Shown piece by piece: positions 37,811-49,270 of a stretch of 64,000 bases of DNA. A model generated the notes under the pieces. The model saw nothing but the letters and a program-made list of their open reading frames with translations. It was not told the origin of the DNA and made no database searches. Numbering within the stretch: the stretch's first letter is position 1; every line of letters starts with the position of its first letter. Origin of the DNA: Centropus unirufus. Lineage: Eukaryota > Chordata > Aves > Cuculiformes > Centropidae. A program made the translations under genes and the position numbers. The stretch is from the NCBI GenBank assembly GCA_013397695.1, contig VYZI01000287.1:373867-437866 (forward strand), written 5' to 3'.

Positions 37811-40800
37811 AGTACTTAAGCCATGTAATGTTTCAGAAGTGCCTTGCTATAAACATTTTAGATTTATAGCAAGCCAATATACTAAAAAGAAAAACATGAC
37901 TCACAAATCAAAAGATTCTGAAATGGGTCAAACCCCACCTTAAACCCTACTTTTATAATTTCTGATTCAGTTAAGGCCAAAATAGTAACCTTTTCTTGAG
38001 TAAGTGCCAGCACTGTTGTTATGCAATAACACTACAACATCCTGTCCTTTTAAGGTGAGTGCAGGTTCTGTGTTTCTGTCTGGGCTTACTCAATTTAGGT
38101 TGATGTTAGCACTTCCCAGTTGATTGTATCACCTTGCAAAGATTCCCTATCGCCTTGCTTTGAAAAAGGCACAAGTTGGTGTCAGATACCAATTTTCTCT
38201 GGTGTGTTTAAAAGAGAAGTCATTTTGCTAAGGTTATCTACAGAATTCTAATTCAAAACCATTTGGCTTTCATGTAGTATGAATCAGCTTCATACCTGTT
38301 CCTACTATTTAAGCAATGATAACAAACAGTAACTTGTTTTTGATGTGCGCAAAATACTCCTGCTCCCAAGCACATCAGGTTGCATTCTGCATTGAAGAGT
38401 GGGTAATGAATAATACACAGAATTCTTGAGCTTGTAACAGACAAGGAGTGAGGTCTGATATCTGCCTTTCTGACACTTAGTATTTATTGTATTCTTTGTA
38501 ATCAACAGAATAGAATAAACACTGTTTGGTATATATTCTACTTACTATTAGTTTTAAATTAAAAGCAAAGCCTTATTTTCACAGTTCCCTCTTCACAGCA
38601 GTGTAACCATGTTTATGTTTCCTTTCGTAGCTTCATCAGTACTTGAGGATTGTATTCGCCTTTAGACTTTTCCAGTATTTTCTTTATATATCATCAAACT
38701 GCAGAAATTATTCATAGGTGTGTTATTTGCTGCCAGGTTTGTTATATGTTTCTCTCCATTAAATTATTGTGTAGTAGTAGCCAAATGGTTATCTTATCAT
38801 TTTTAGGTGCCTTTTCTGCTAATAAACCTCGTAGCCATCCTTTTTCAATTATCTCTCATCAGTAGGTTTCAAATATTAAGTTCCTGTAAATGTTTGGGTT
38901 TACATTGGAACAGTTATAGGGTTATGACAAAGCACTTAGTTCAGAGGAGAATTGTGGAGGATTATTTAGAAAAGAACGACCATGTGAGCGATCTATTTCC
39001 AACAGAAGGTTAAATGTAACCTGTCTCCTGCACCTAAGCATATTTAAAAAGCTGTTAAATTAGCACCCTTGTGTAGCAATGAAAGGTCATTTTGTGTCAC
39101 ATTTCTCCTTTTAACTGACTTTTGTTTTTTGTTTTATTGGATAATGTGGATTACATGCTGTTGTCGTGATATGCTTTATTTGTACAGTTCTATGAATAGT
39201 TTCAATAAAGTTTATCTTATAGATGGATGAAGAAATTCCAAAGCATTTACACTGCTTTTTCAATAGGATTCCTGGGCTCCGGTTCCTGGGCTCAGCTAAT
39301 CAGGGGTGTTCAGAGAGGTTACTTCTTCCAGCTGGCCCCTCTGTCCTTGTGCTGCAAGTTAATACTTATTTTACCAAACGCAGCTGTATGGATGGCATAT
39401 CTGCACATTTCACAGTCATGTATTATCAACAAACATCAGTTTCATTTTCCATGAGTTGAAGGCTGAAGGATTTCACTTCAAAATCCAAGTTACTCTAGCT
39501 AAACGAATACTCCCTTGGCTTCTCTAGTGCAGTCCAGTAAGTCTCACTGCAATTGCATTACAATCTGGCTTCTCTGATTGATGTCGTAATGGAATTTTTG
39601 TTTGCTTGTTGGCAATAATCCTCAGAGATCCTCCTCAGCAACAATACTGCTACATACACGAATAGGAAGCTTTACAGTTTTGTCTGTGTCATGTTTTTTA
39701 TTTCTGCAGGCTAGATCACTGTGTTTCAGGGGCGTGAATCGGTATTGTTACCATGCCACATCCATGTTGTAGAAATTCTTATTTTTAAGGCCCTAGCTAC
39801 AAGATTTAGTCACACTTAAAGCATGTCTCAAAATTACGAACAAGTTTTGCAGAAGTGGTAGCAGAACTATTACAATTGCTTTTGTCTGTTGCATCATCAG
39901 AACATCTAGAAGCATACAACGATGATTCTGTCCCCACTGACAGCTGAAAATACAAGAACCACAGCTGTCTTTGCAGTGTCCTTTTCCAGAAATCCTGGTG
40001 TGTAAGGGGCCCTGGGCTGGTGATTGTCTTCTTGATGCAGACTAGTGAAGTGTTTTGTTCCCCTTTGCTTCCTCCTGAACAAATTTTGTAAAGTGCCAGT
40101 GCGCAGCTTTTAATGTTAAAAAAGAGTGTATGCAATATCTGTTCCATTTATGTTTGACAGAATTATTAGTAGTTTAAAAAAACCCCGAATTTATAAAATA
40201 CCTCCCTTCCACTGGGAAACTACTTGCACAAGTGCCTTTTTAAAGGACTGTGCTAGGAGCTATTTTATGAGACTATAATCTGTGCATGTAATAGTAACAT
40301 GTATGGACACGAGGGACTGGCATGGTTCAAGCTGTATGGCTAGAGAGGATGCCTTGCTTTACTGCAGTGCGTAGGGTTTCAACTGAGCTTTTCTTGCAAA
40401 GTGCTGCTAAATAAGTGATATGAGTTGGTCTGCAGCGCCTCCAGTGTTGTCATCGTAGGACTGCACTGGAATGAGGCGGAGAACTGAACGTTCCTTGCAG
40501 TTCTGAATCTGAAGACAGCCAAGGACTCGAAACAGGATGCTGAAAGCAGGTGCAGTGAAAACAAGAGTTAGCAAAAGTGATCCATCCATGCATCTGCTGC
40601 TCTCTCTCTCCTCACTCTTTCTTTCTCCCTGTTCTGCCTCTTGTTTCTTTCTTACTGTCTTTGTACAGTATATTTGTTTTGCTTCAATAAAAAAGGGAAA
40701 AGAGGTTGAGGGGCTTTTCTGCAATTATTTCAGTGCATTACTATTCTTTATCTTTGAAATATTTAAACTCACATTTCCTTTACCACCTTCTCTATTGTGT

Positions 40801-42724
40801 TCTTGTGTTAAGGTCATACGACCTTTTTTTTTTTGTTAGATGTTTATGCATAACATCTCACTTTCTGCCTTCTACTTCTTGGAGTCAAATGGGGTCAAAG
40901 GCATATGTCTTTTTTTTTTTTTACAAGCTAGATGAATAGACTGTAGCTTTTTTCTGCACCTTCCCCAACATGTGAGCATTGTTGGATAATTTAATTATGT
41001 TTTACTTTCTTAAAGTCTCAATTTTTTAAACATGTTTCATACATGATCAAGATCTGCCTTGGTCACAATCTATGTATGTTTTTCTAATTCACTTTTTTTT
41101 TCATGCCTCTATAAATATTTGCTGTTTGTCGTGTTTTCTGATATGCTTGGTGTTGGAACTTATGTGGTGGATACAACACAAAAAGAAATTTTAATTTTTA
41201 TTATTTGAATGCAGTTAGAAGGTATTGCATAATCTGGTTTTCCTTATATTTTACCTTTTTTCTTCTTCATTTTAAAGCATGTTTTATCTTTTCATTTTGC
41301 CAGATTTATTATTCTTCATAAATTTTTAATTTAATTTCTTGCGTCTGAGCTTAGCTAGATTGGATTCTATTGTCTTTTTTGACACTACAGTGTATTGGAA
41401 TGAATATAGCTATTCCACTTGTCTCCTTGATTTAGACAAGGTCTAAATTAACAAGTCACATTTCATTTTGAAAACATATGTTTGCAATTCTTCAGTCTTA
41501 CTCGGCATATTTTCCACTTTAGTGAACATGGAAAAGGTCTTTTTTTTCCTTCTTTAAAAGACTTCTTCCTTTTCTCCTCTTGTCTGAAGCAATTATTCCT
41601 ATTGTAGTAGATATTTTCTTTTTCATACTTTGGTGTTTTACTTCTATGTTTACTCTGGTTATTTTTGAAAGGACTAAAGTAATAGTCAGGCTTATTTTCA
41701 CCATCTGTCTTCAGAATCTGTCTTTTCATTTTGTATTCAAGGACAAATAGTTTATGTTATTTCAATGACCAGGTAGAATGACAAGAGTTTTTCTTAGAAG
41801 GATTGATAACTTCATAATCAGGACTAAATAAAAGTCAGCTGTATTCTGGGTCAGGCTAAACTCTACTGTGAGAAGGTGAAACCCATGGAAGAGAGATTAC
41901 GCACAGTGAAAATTAGCACTCAGGCTGTATTACATCAGAATTGCTGTGAGAGGCATAGTATATCTTTCTGTGTCACCTACCTAAAACATGAAACTGGGGT
42001 GCCAGAGTTTCTTCTTCTGGGAGCAGCTCTTAAATCAGATTTACGTATTGCTGCCTGCTGTATTCCTTTATCTGTCTTGTAATTTTTGTACTTCCCAGTT
42101 TTACTGTAACTGTTTTGTGGTCACAGCAACAAAAATGTTCTGATAGTTGCATCATGTCAGAAGAAATTTGCCTGTGCTCCTGTTTACTTCCTGGCTTTAC
42201 ATACATGGAAACTGTTTTAAGAAAGGAAACATTTTTCTTCAAAGTCATATGAGTATGTGTAAATGTGTGCATGTTTTTTTTTGTTTTTTGTTTGACATGA
42301 GTGTTTCTTATCTTCAGGCAAAGAAACAGTGGCTATACTTTTGTCTCTGTGTTTTTTTGGCAAACCTCATATTTTATGATTTTTTTAAAATGTTTTGTTG
42401 CTTCCAACTACGTTCCTTCTTGCACATTCCTACCATCTGTGTCCTCAAAACTGAATTGTCAATGTTTTGTATTAAACTTGGTAATTACCAACTCCTTTAC
42501 TATTCATTTCCCTCCCTTCTCTTTCTCCTCTCCAACATTATACTGTACCTTTCTCTCTACATGATTCTTTTTCCTTTTAATATATATAAAAAGCACCGAA
42601 GCAAATTTGCTTCCCTTGAGAAAGGAGTGGCTGTCCTCAAGATGGGCTGTTTGTGTATGGAGCTATTCTACATGGTGGATAAATACCAAGCCAAGATTAC
42701 TTGCAAGAACTTGACTGATAGAAA

Positions 42725-43175
42725 TCCATGGGGTGCAATACACTGCATCCAAGGGTGTTGAAGGAGTTGGGTAATATCTTTGCAAGGGCACTCTATCATC
42801 TTTGAAAGTTCCTGGAGATCAGGAAAGATCTGCAATGACTGGAGAAAGAAGTTGCACCCCTTTTCTAAAATGTCCAAAAGAACCTTGGGGTCTTGGTAGG
42901 CAGGAAGTTAATTAGGAGCCAGCATTGCTTGCTGGCAGTAAAGTGATCATTATCTTTCAAGACATTGCCATATTAAGAGCAAGTCTAGCAGAAGGCTACC
43001 GAGATGATTAAGGGATGGTAGCACAGGAGAGCTGGGTTTCTTCACCTGGGAGAAGAGGTAACTGCAAGGGGATCTCATGGTAGTTCACAGCTTGGTAAGG
43101 TTAGGCTGAAGAAAAAAAAAAGGAAGGTGTAGGAACACACACTTTTTTACATTGGAAATAGTGCTGTATGTTATT
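42725..43175 (+). mobile_element. CR1 LINE remnant with internal deletions, sense
   Basis: Two CR1 regions normally far apart lie in the same orientation. From about 42740 to 42850 the sequence resembles the early reverse-transcriptase segment (GCAAGGGCACTCTATCATCT, TTCCTGGAGATCAGGAAAGA), which decodes as a degraded IIFESSWRSG. From about 42985 to 43090 it resembles the ORF2 end (GAGAGCTGGGTTTCTTCACC, GGGAGAAGAGG, GGGGATCTCATGG). Between them about 60 bp recall a middle CR1 segment (GTTAATTAGGAGCCAGCA). This reads as one old insertion that lost internal blocks. Confidence 0.65.
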
Positions 43176-43892
43176 TTGTTGCTAGTTTCTAAATCAGATT
43201 TCAAAAGAAGCTATGGTCATGATTATGGACAGCTCAGCAAAAACATCTTTTCAGTCAGCCTTTAAGCAACAGCAGTGGGGAAGCTGCATTATAGAAAATA
43301 CCCTTTCAATAAATTAATAATATGAAGTCATCATCTTGAATAATATGCACGGCCAGTTTACTACAGAAGCTGTGGAAAGAATCCAGAGAAATGCACTAAA
43401 ATTTACATGAGCTATAAAAAAAATTCTAAAAATAAATACTGGATTTGGGATTTTTGATCTACCAGAGCCAAGTTAAATGTGAAGAGTGGCAACTTTAATA
43501 ACATTCAAGGTCTGTATTTCATGCAATAGGGAACTAACACATGTAAGTATTTTGCATACTAAAAGCTAGCATTGATTGCTGGCAGAGTTTAACTGATATA
43601 AATAGAAAATGGTGGATGCATATAGATGAGTAATAGCCATAGTAATATCAAATGTACTGAAATACTTATGGAAACTAAAAATCCCTTTTTTCTGTCTTAT
43701 GCCAGCTAAGCTAAATAGAAGTAGAAATCTTTTCTTTGACAACTATCCTATTAATTGGTTATTATGTGATCTTTCACAAGCTTAAGCTACATGATCTTTT
43801 CCTTGCAATTATCAAGGGTTAGTTCAACCTCTGATTTTACCTGATGGTATCACATGTTATTGACTGCTGAAAAATGTAGTAGCTTTGCTTAC

Positions 43893-44052
43893 CATTGAGT
43901 TGTGTATTAGAAACACTGTCATCAGAAATGCAGCCATTGTTTAACAGAACTTCGAGATTTTTTTTTGTGACAACTACAGCCGCTTTTCCTTTTCTAACAT
44001 AAGCGCATTCACACTCATTCTCTGTTATAGACTTGCCAACCATTAGAGCATC
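43893..44052 (-). other. Unassigned minus-strand open segment ending at a donor
   Basis: On the minus strand a frame without stops encodes DALMVGKSITENECECAYVR, then KGKAAVVVTKKNLEVLLNNG and CISDDSVSNTQLNG, and runs into a GTAAGC donor-like site. An AG precedes it but without a good pyrimidine tract. The peptide is mixed in composition and more protein-like than other short frames here, yet I recognise no family. It may be chance. Confidence 0.15.
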
Positions 44053-44184
44053 CTTTTAGTTTGGTGCCATTTATCACAATCTCTTTGAATAGTGGTTGCA
44101 TAAGTGGAAAAAAGACTTTTAGATAGGTAATGGCGTACTTGAACAGTCAGCACTTGAGCAAATTGGTGTAGTAAAGGATGTCAC

Positions 44185-44266
44185 TGTCCGTAGCCGGGGG
44201 TTAGAACTAGATGATCTTTAAGGTCCTTTTGAACCTAAACCAAGTAAAGATTCTGTGATTCTATGA
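44185..44266 (+). mobile_element. CR1 LINE 3' tail fragment, sense
   Basis: The segment holds the canonical CR1 3' end: a CTAGATGATCTTTAAGGTCC block, then CCTTTTGAACCTAAACCAAG, and a terminal GATTCTGTGATTCTATGA microsatellite-like tail. It is a very short, 5'-truncated copy with an intact 3' end. Confidence 0.9.
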
Positions 44267-45499
44267 AATGCATGCAAGTTCACTGAAAGTATTTTTCAGA
44301 TGGATGAAAGTCAAGTTATTTAATTGCCAACTGTTACTGGGCAGAGAGAGTTCTACCTGTGGAGAGCTCCTGGACAGAATTGGTTTCGGGATCATTAGTC
44401 AATTTGATGAACAGGAGAATAATTTTTTTTGCATTATTGTATAGAATTTAGGCTCATGAAAGTGCAAGCAGATCTTGTTAGAGTTTCTAAAGAATGTGTG
44501 AGTCAGAAATTAAACAGTACAGAGACTGAAAAGAGCACATGCAGTAAGAAGTTCTCTTCCCCTATTTAGTGCCTTGTCCATTTTTCAAAGGTAACATTTT
44601 TTTCTAGAAAACATTGATATGGACAAAGCATATATGGCCTTATAATGCAACTATCTGCAACCATTCCGTATTTCCCAATGATGATTTGGCTTAAGCTCTT
44701 GGGTATAAAGGGAAGTCTTCTCTACAGGAATGCCACACTCAACCTCAAGAATGGAAAGTATCTGACTTGGCTTTTAATGTGCCTCAGGCTATCACCAACT
44801 AGCAAAGGAGTTGATGAGTGAGCAAGGCTCCTTCCAGCCATCAAGAAGCATAATTGTGGTAGCTGATACGATGGGTTTGTGTTTGAGAAAGATGATTCCA
44901 GAAACAGAGAGAGTGCATCCAAAATAGAAGCAGAGCTAGAAGATAGTGCTATGCTCCATGCTACAACATCCATTTAGGACATTTTGGAATCAATTGCAAT
45001 CTAGGGTTTAAATCACCTGCAGGCAAAGTCAAGCCATTTTCTTATGAAATCATTGTTTCTGAAGGTCATTAGGTCCAAATGAGTGGTTATTCCAGCTATG
45101 ACTCATGAGCTGTGGTTAGTTACACTAGATAACATAGAGTGACTCCATTAGAAAGGCGTTAAGAGGGCAAGAGACCCTTGCCCTTGTTAAGAGGTCTAGA
45201 GACCTAGAAGGCAGAATGCAAGGACTGACTGAAACACCTTTCTCTAAAAAAGGGATGTTGGTGATTGGTAAGAAGATAAATGTATGCAAGAGCACTTGTA
45301 ATTTACTTTTTAATGATGATGTAATAGATGGGAATTTGATATACCATCCTTCAGCTTTGTAAACTGTGAAACACTGCTACTAATTCACTTGTAAACTTCT
45401 TTAGCATCTTCTATATCTTGACACAGAAAATATGCAAAGAAAGGACAATTTCCCTAGTTTTCTCTACATTAAGGCAGAATCAACAATGTCTGTTTTTCT

Positions 45500-45974
45500 T
45501 GATAGATATTCCCTAAAGGTTTTCTGGTTGTTCAGTGATGGAGAATTAACAGTCTTTCCAAGTAAGTCCAGTGCGTCATTGTTTTCACTGTTAGAAAGCT
45601 TTCTCCTCAGTATCTTATCTAAATCTTTCTCACTGCAATTCTGATTATTATTCAGTGTCTCCGTGAACAGCACAGAGATTACTCTGTTCATTTTACAACA
45701 GCCTTCAAATAGGAAGGCAGTAACCCATTCCCCATCTTCCTGTTTCTTGTTCTTGAGAAGCAGCTCTTTCTAATGTAGTCTTTGTAGGTCTAGGACCGTA
45801 AATCTGTGCTTAGCCTCACTTCTCTCCTTTGGACTTTGCAGAGTTGTAACAATTAAAATGGAACATACTACTCTAGCTCAAGTGAGAAGTTACACCAAGG
45901 ATAACAGAACTGATTTCAGTAATTTTACATAGTACTCTCATTTAAAACTTCCAGTTTTATGCTCAATTTTTGGC
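45500..45974 (-). mobile_element. Ancient CR1 LINE, antisense, left part of an interrupted copy
   Basis: The plus strand follows the reversed 3' region of an old CR1 lineage over about 470 bp. Anchors are CAGTGATGGAGAATTAACAG, TTAGAAAGCTTTCTCCTCAG, ATCTTATCTAAATCTTTCTC, then CTCTCCTTTGGACTTTGCAG and TACTCTAGCTCAAGTGAG. The same element appears to resume after the younger insertion at 45975-46218. It is strongly decayed, with no frame left. Confidence 0.75.
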
Positions 45975-46218
45975 CTCAAGTTGCACCAGGGGAGGTTGAG
46001 ATTGGATATTAGGAAAAAAGTCTTTACTGGAGGAGTGGTGAAGCAGTGGAACAGTTTGCTCAGGGAAGTTCGGGAGTCATCATCCCTGGAGGTGTTCCAA
46101 ACATATGTAGATGTGGCACTTCAAGACTTGGTTTAGTAGGTACATTGGTATTGTGCTTATTGTTGGACTTGGTGACCTTAGAAGTCTTTTCCAACCTTAA
46201 AGATTCTGTGATTCTATG
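45975..46218 (+). mobile_element. Younger CR1 LINE 3' fragment, sense, inserted into an older CR1
   Basis: About 244 bp match the avian CR1 3' end in order: CACCAGGGGAGGTTGAGATT, GGATATTAGG, AGCAGTGGAACAGTTTGCTC, CATCCCTGGAGGTGTTCC, GATGTGGCACTTCAAGACTT, GACCTTAGAAGTCTTTTCC, and the terminal ATTCTGTGATTCTATG. It is 5' truncated and inactive. It is less diverged than the flanking antisense copy, fitting a later insertion. Confidence 0.93.
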
Positions 46219-46345
46219 TTTCTTAGCAATTTTATAGCAAAGTTGGCGTATATTGAATTTGTGATTATCCCATGTTCTTGTAAGCCACAAATGTTCTTCT
46301 ACAGAAGCACTGAATATCCCTCTAGTTTATCCCCTGTGTTGCTCA
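46219..46345 (-). mobile_element. Ancient CR1 LINE, antisense, right part of the interrupted copy
   Basis: Immediately after the younger copy's tail, sequence such as ATATTGAATTTGTGATTATC and TTCTTCTACAGAAGCACTG resembles the next stretch of the same reversed old CR1 consensus left off at about 45970. The match is weaker than on the left side and the outer boundary is approximate. Confidence 0.5.
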
Positions 46346-47044
46346 GGGGACCTTTTCTTTCATCATCTTCTTGCTTCTAATGTACTTACAGAATTATTTC
46401 TTCCGGAGTTAGATGTGTCCTTTGCTAACTGTGTCTAATTTTGGCCCATTATACCATGTCCTGCTGTGGTTTTCTTGCTTGCTTTTTATGCTGACTTCAT
46501 TTCCATTCCCTGTGTGCTGCAGGCTCAATGGTAAGGTCCTAACTAAGACAATGTGGTCTCATTATACAATCCCCATTATTCCTTTGCAGGACGCTTTGCA
46601 CTGCATATGGTCAGTAGTATTTATTTAAAGAACAGTGAGGTTTCTTTAACTGCATTTTCACTAGCACAATATTCTTGGGGATTCTTCAACTAATTCTGCC
46701 TTTGTGAGAGTATGCCTACTTGAAGCACGTACTACTGTTGTCATTTATTTTTTCTTTTTTTTATTTTTCAAAGAAGCTTTAGTTTTTTATATTACTCTCA
46801 GTCATATGAATTATCAGATCTCCATTTTCCCTATTGAGTTAAAATATTGATTGTCAACTACATCTTCCAAGTCCACCTACGTAACATTTGTAGTTCTTGC
46901 ATTAGTGTTCAAGCATCAAGGACCGAGATAGATGTACAGCTGTCATCACTTTGGCCCCCTTTTTAACCCGTCCTTTTATAAATAAACTCATTTCGTTGGT
47001 GGTCCACACACAACGTTTCATTTGATTTACCCATACTCTTGGGC

Positions 47045-47070
47045 CATATATATGTACATATATATATATG
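47045..47070. repeat. TA-rich microsatellite
   Basis: An imperfect (AT)n run interrupted by GTAC. It is simple sequence. Confidence 0.85.
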
Positions 47071-48739
47071 CACAGCGTTTTGGAGAAATTAGCAAGTCTA
47101 TCTTTACAGCATGTTCCTCACAATTGTGAGAGCTGTTTTCCACCTTTGCTTACCGATCACCATATGTCTATAACTTCTTGGGGCATAAACCCATGGGTGA
47201 GGACTCCAAAGCCGTTCTGCCTACAGTTCCTATTAAATCATGGCTTCGTTACCAGTATATGTCTGTCACTGTGAATAAAAACATTAACAGGTTCCTAGGT
47301 TCCATAATGAATTCTAGAGCCTCTTTGTTACTTCTCATCCACGCAATCTCATTTCTGGCTGTATTCTTTGTGTTAAGTAGTTGGACATCAAATTTGAATC
47401 ACCAATGAAATGAGTAGATTTTGCAGGCATCATGCCTACCAAGACCTTTCTGAAGTTCTTCAGATGGTCTCTGTTGTCCTCATTCCCCTTCACTTTTCCA
47501 TTGGAATTCCCTTTCGAGGTGGTTAATCTTTTGAACACTGGGAGCACTGGCTTTTCTTAATCTGTTTTTGTTCCTCTCTTTTTCCGGAAGAGATTCTAAT
47601 TTTGGGATTACCTTTCTCTGTATGTAAGGATCATATGAAGGTTTGGAGGGTTTTAGCATGGAGAGAGCCTTTTATTGTCTGAGGGTGTGCTTTAGTGCCT
47701 TGTACTGTTACATCTGTATTTCAAACTTCCCAAACAGTTGCACATGTAAACTAGTTACCAGTGCCTGAGACAATTTATTTAAAATCTAAATGTGCCCACT
47801 TAAAACTTTCTGTTTCAGGAGGAGTAGGAATATATTCTTTGGTGTCCAGAGCAGCAGTGTGCTGTCAGTGCTGGGGAGCATGTTTCTGACTGTTCTGACT
47901 GCTCATGCTGGCAACGTTTTGTCCAAACGTACCCGCGCTTGTATCTACTTCTGCTTTGTGTGGCAAAGGGTGTTTTTCTATAAAGTGACAAGGTAGATCA
48001 CCTCTGGAAATGCATTCCTTCACCTTTTATGTTGTGCTTTGTAAGCATTAGCAGGAATCAATTTGGTCTTGGCTTTCCCTGTTACACTTTTCTGGTTTTG
48101 CAATTTATTAGCTCTTTGTAGCTTTCCTGTACCCAGTTTCTGAGCTGCTTGACACACAGGAGGATTGGATTCACCTCCAAATACATCCAAATAAAGACAT
48201 CTAAATTTGTATGTCATCTATATTTTTATGCAGGTGTGCTAAGTGTCTAAACTTCCATTACAGGAAATGCAGATTGAGTCAATACGTGAACAAGGGGCCC
48301 AGAGAGCTACGTTTTCTCACTGTAAAGTAGATGCCAACTTGCAGGTCAGCTGAATAGTCACCTAGGCTCCCCTGACTGCTTCGGCTGGACCCTCATTGGC
48401 TGTAACAGGAGATTGGAAACCTATGCCGCTTCTAGATGTGTACATCACTTGTTTTAATCTTAAGCTGAAGTCCAGCCAAGAAAGCCATCACCCTTCATTA
48501 TGTTTTGAGTTACACTTGCATAGAGCTGTAGGGCCGAGGGTCGCGTGCCTTTGATACTAACATTATAGAAATCATTAACAGTAAATATTAATCTTTGTCA
48601 TCAAATATTAGTTTGTAAAATATGAGTTTTGATATTGTTTCCTTTATGATTGCTAGCAGTTGCTCTTTCTGTTGACACCCTCAAAGATTAACAAAAGTAC
48701 TTTAAGCACTGGCCTGGTCACTGGTGGCAAGCATCCAGT

Positions 48740-49270
48740 TTTAGTGGTGAAATGGGTGAGAGAATTGGAATGGACAGAAGTGAGATGACTCACTGGGTTG
48801 AGATAAAGACAGTTTAACAGCTAAAGCAAGAACCATACACGTAGGCAAAGCAGAACAAGGAATTCATTCACTAATTCCCATCAGCATGCATGTGTTCAGC
48901 CATCACCAGGAAAGCAGGACTCCATCACACATACTTGGGAAAACAAACACCATCACTCCAAATGTCCTTCTGCCTTCCTCCTTCTTCCCCCGACTTTTTA
49001 TTGCTAAGCATGACATGATACAACGTAGAATATCCTTTTGATCAGTTGGGGTGATTTGTCCCAGCTCTTTCCTCTCCCAGCTTCTTGTGCATCCCCAGCC
49101 TACTCTCTCATGGGGTGGTGTGAGAAGCAGAAGACATTGACTCTGTATAAGCACTACTCACCAGTAACAAAACTGTCCCTGTATTAGCAACACACAGCAA
49201 AATTCCAAAACATAGCCCCATACTAGCTGCTGTGAAGAAAATTAACTGTATCCCAGCCAAAGCTAGCACA
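48740..49270 (-). mobile_element. Solo LTR of an avian endogenous retrovirus, antisense
   Basis: I recognise about 530 bp as a long terminal repeat family common in neoavian genomes, in reverse orientation. Anchors on the plus strand are GGTTGAGATAAAGACAGTTT, CAAGGAATTCATTCACTAAT, GTGCATCCCCAGCCTACTC, and CATAGCCCCATACTAGCTGC. On the minus strand it begins TGTGCTAG at 49270, has a degraded TATA-like AATAAAAAG near the middle and a diverged poly(A) region before the far end, whose exact edge I cannot fix. No retroviral coding sequence adjoins it, so it is probably a solo LTR left by recombination. Minus-strand frames across it are not genes. Confidence 0.75.

Noticed and set aside
42147..42761. 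204-codon plus-strand open frame rich in Phe, Leu, Cys and Tyr
   Set aside because: The composition follows from T-rich DNA, the end runs into a CR1 remnant, there are no conserved motifs, and the apparent membrane segments are an artefact of T-rich codons.
46280..46620. Further ancient repeat beyond the nested CR1 pair
   Set aside because: Some phrases look repeat-like beyond about 46345, but I could not align them confidently to a remembered family, so only the first part is annotated.
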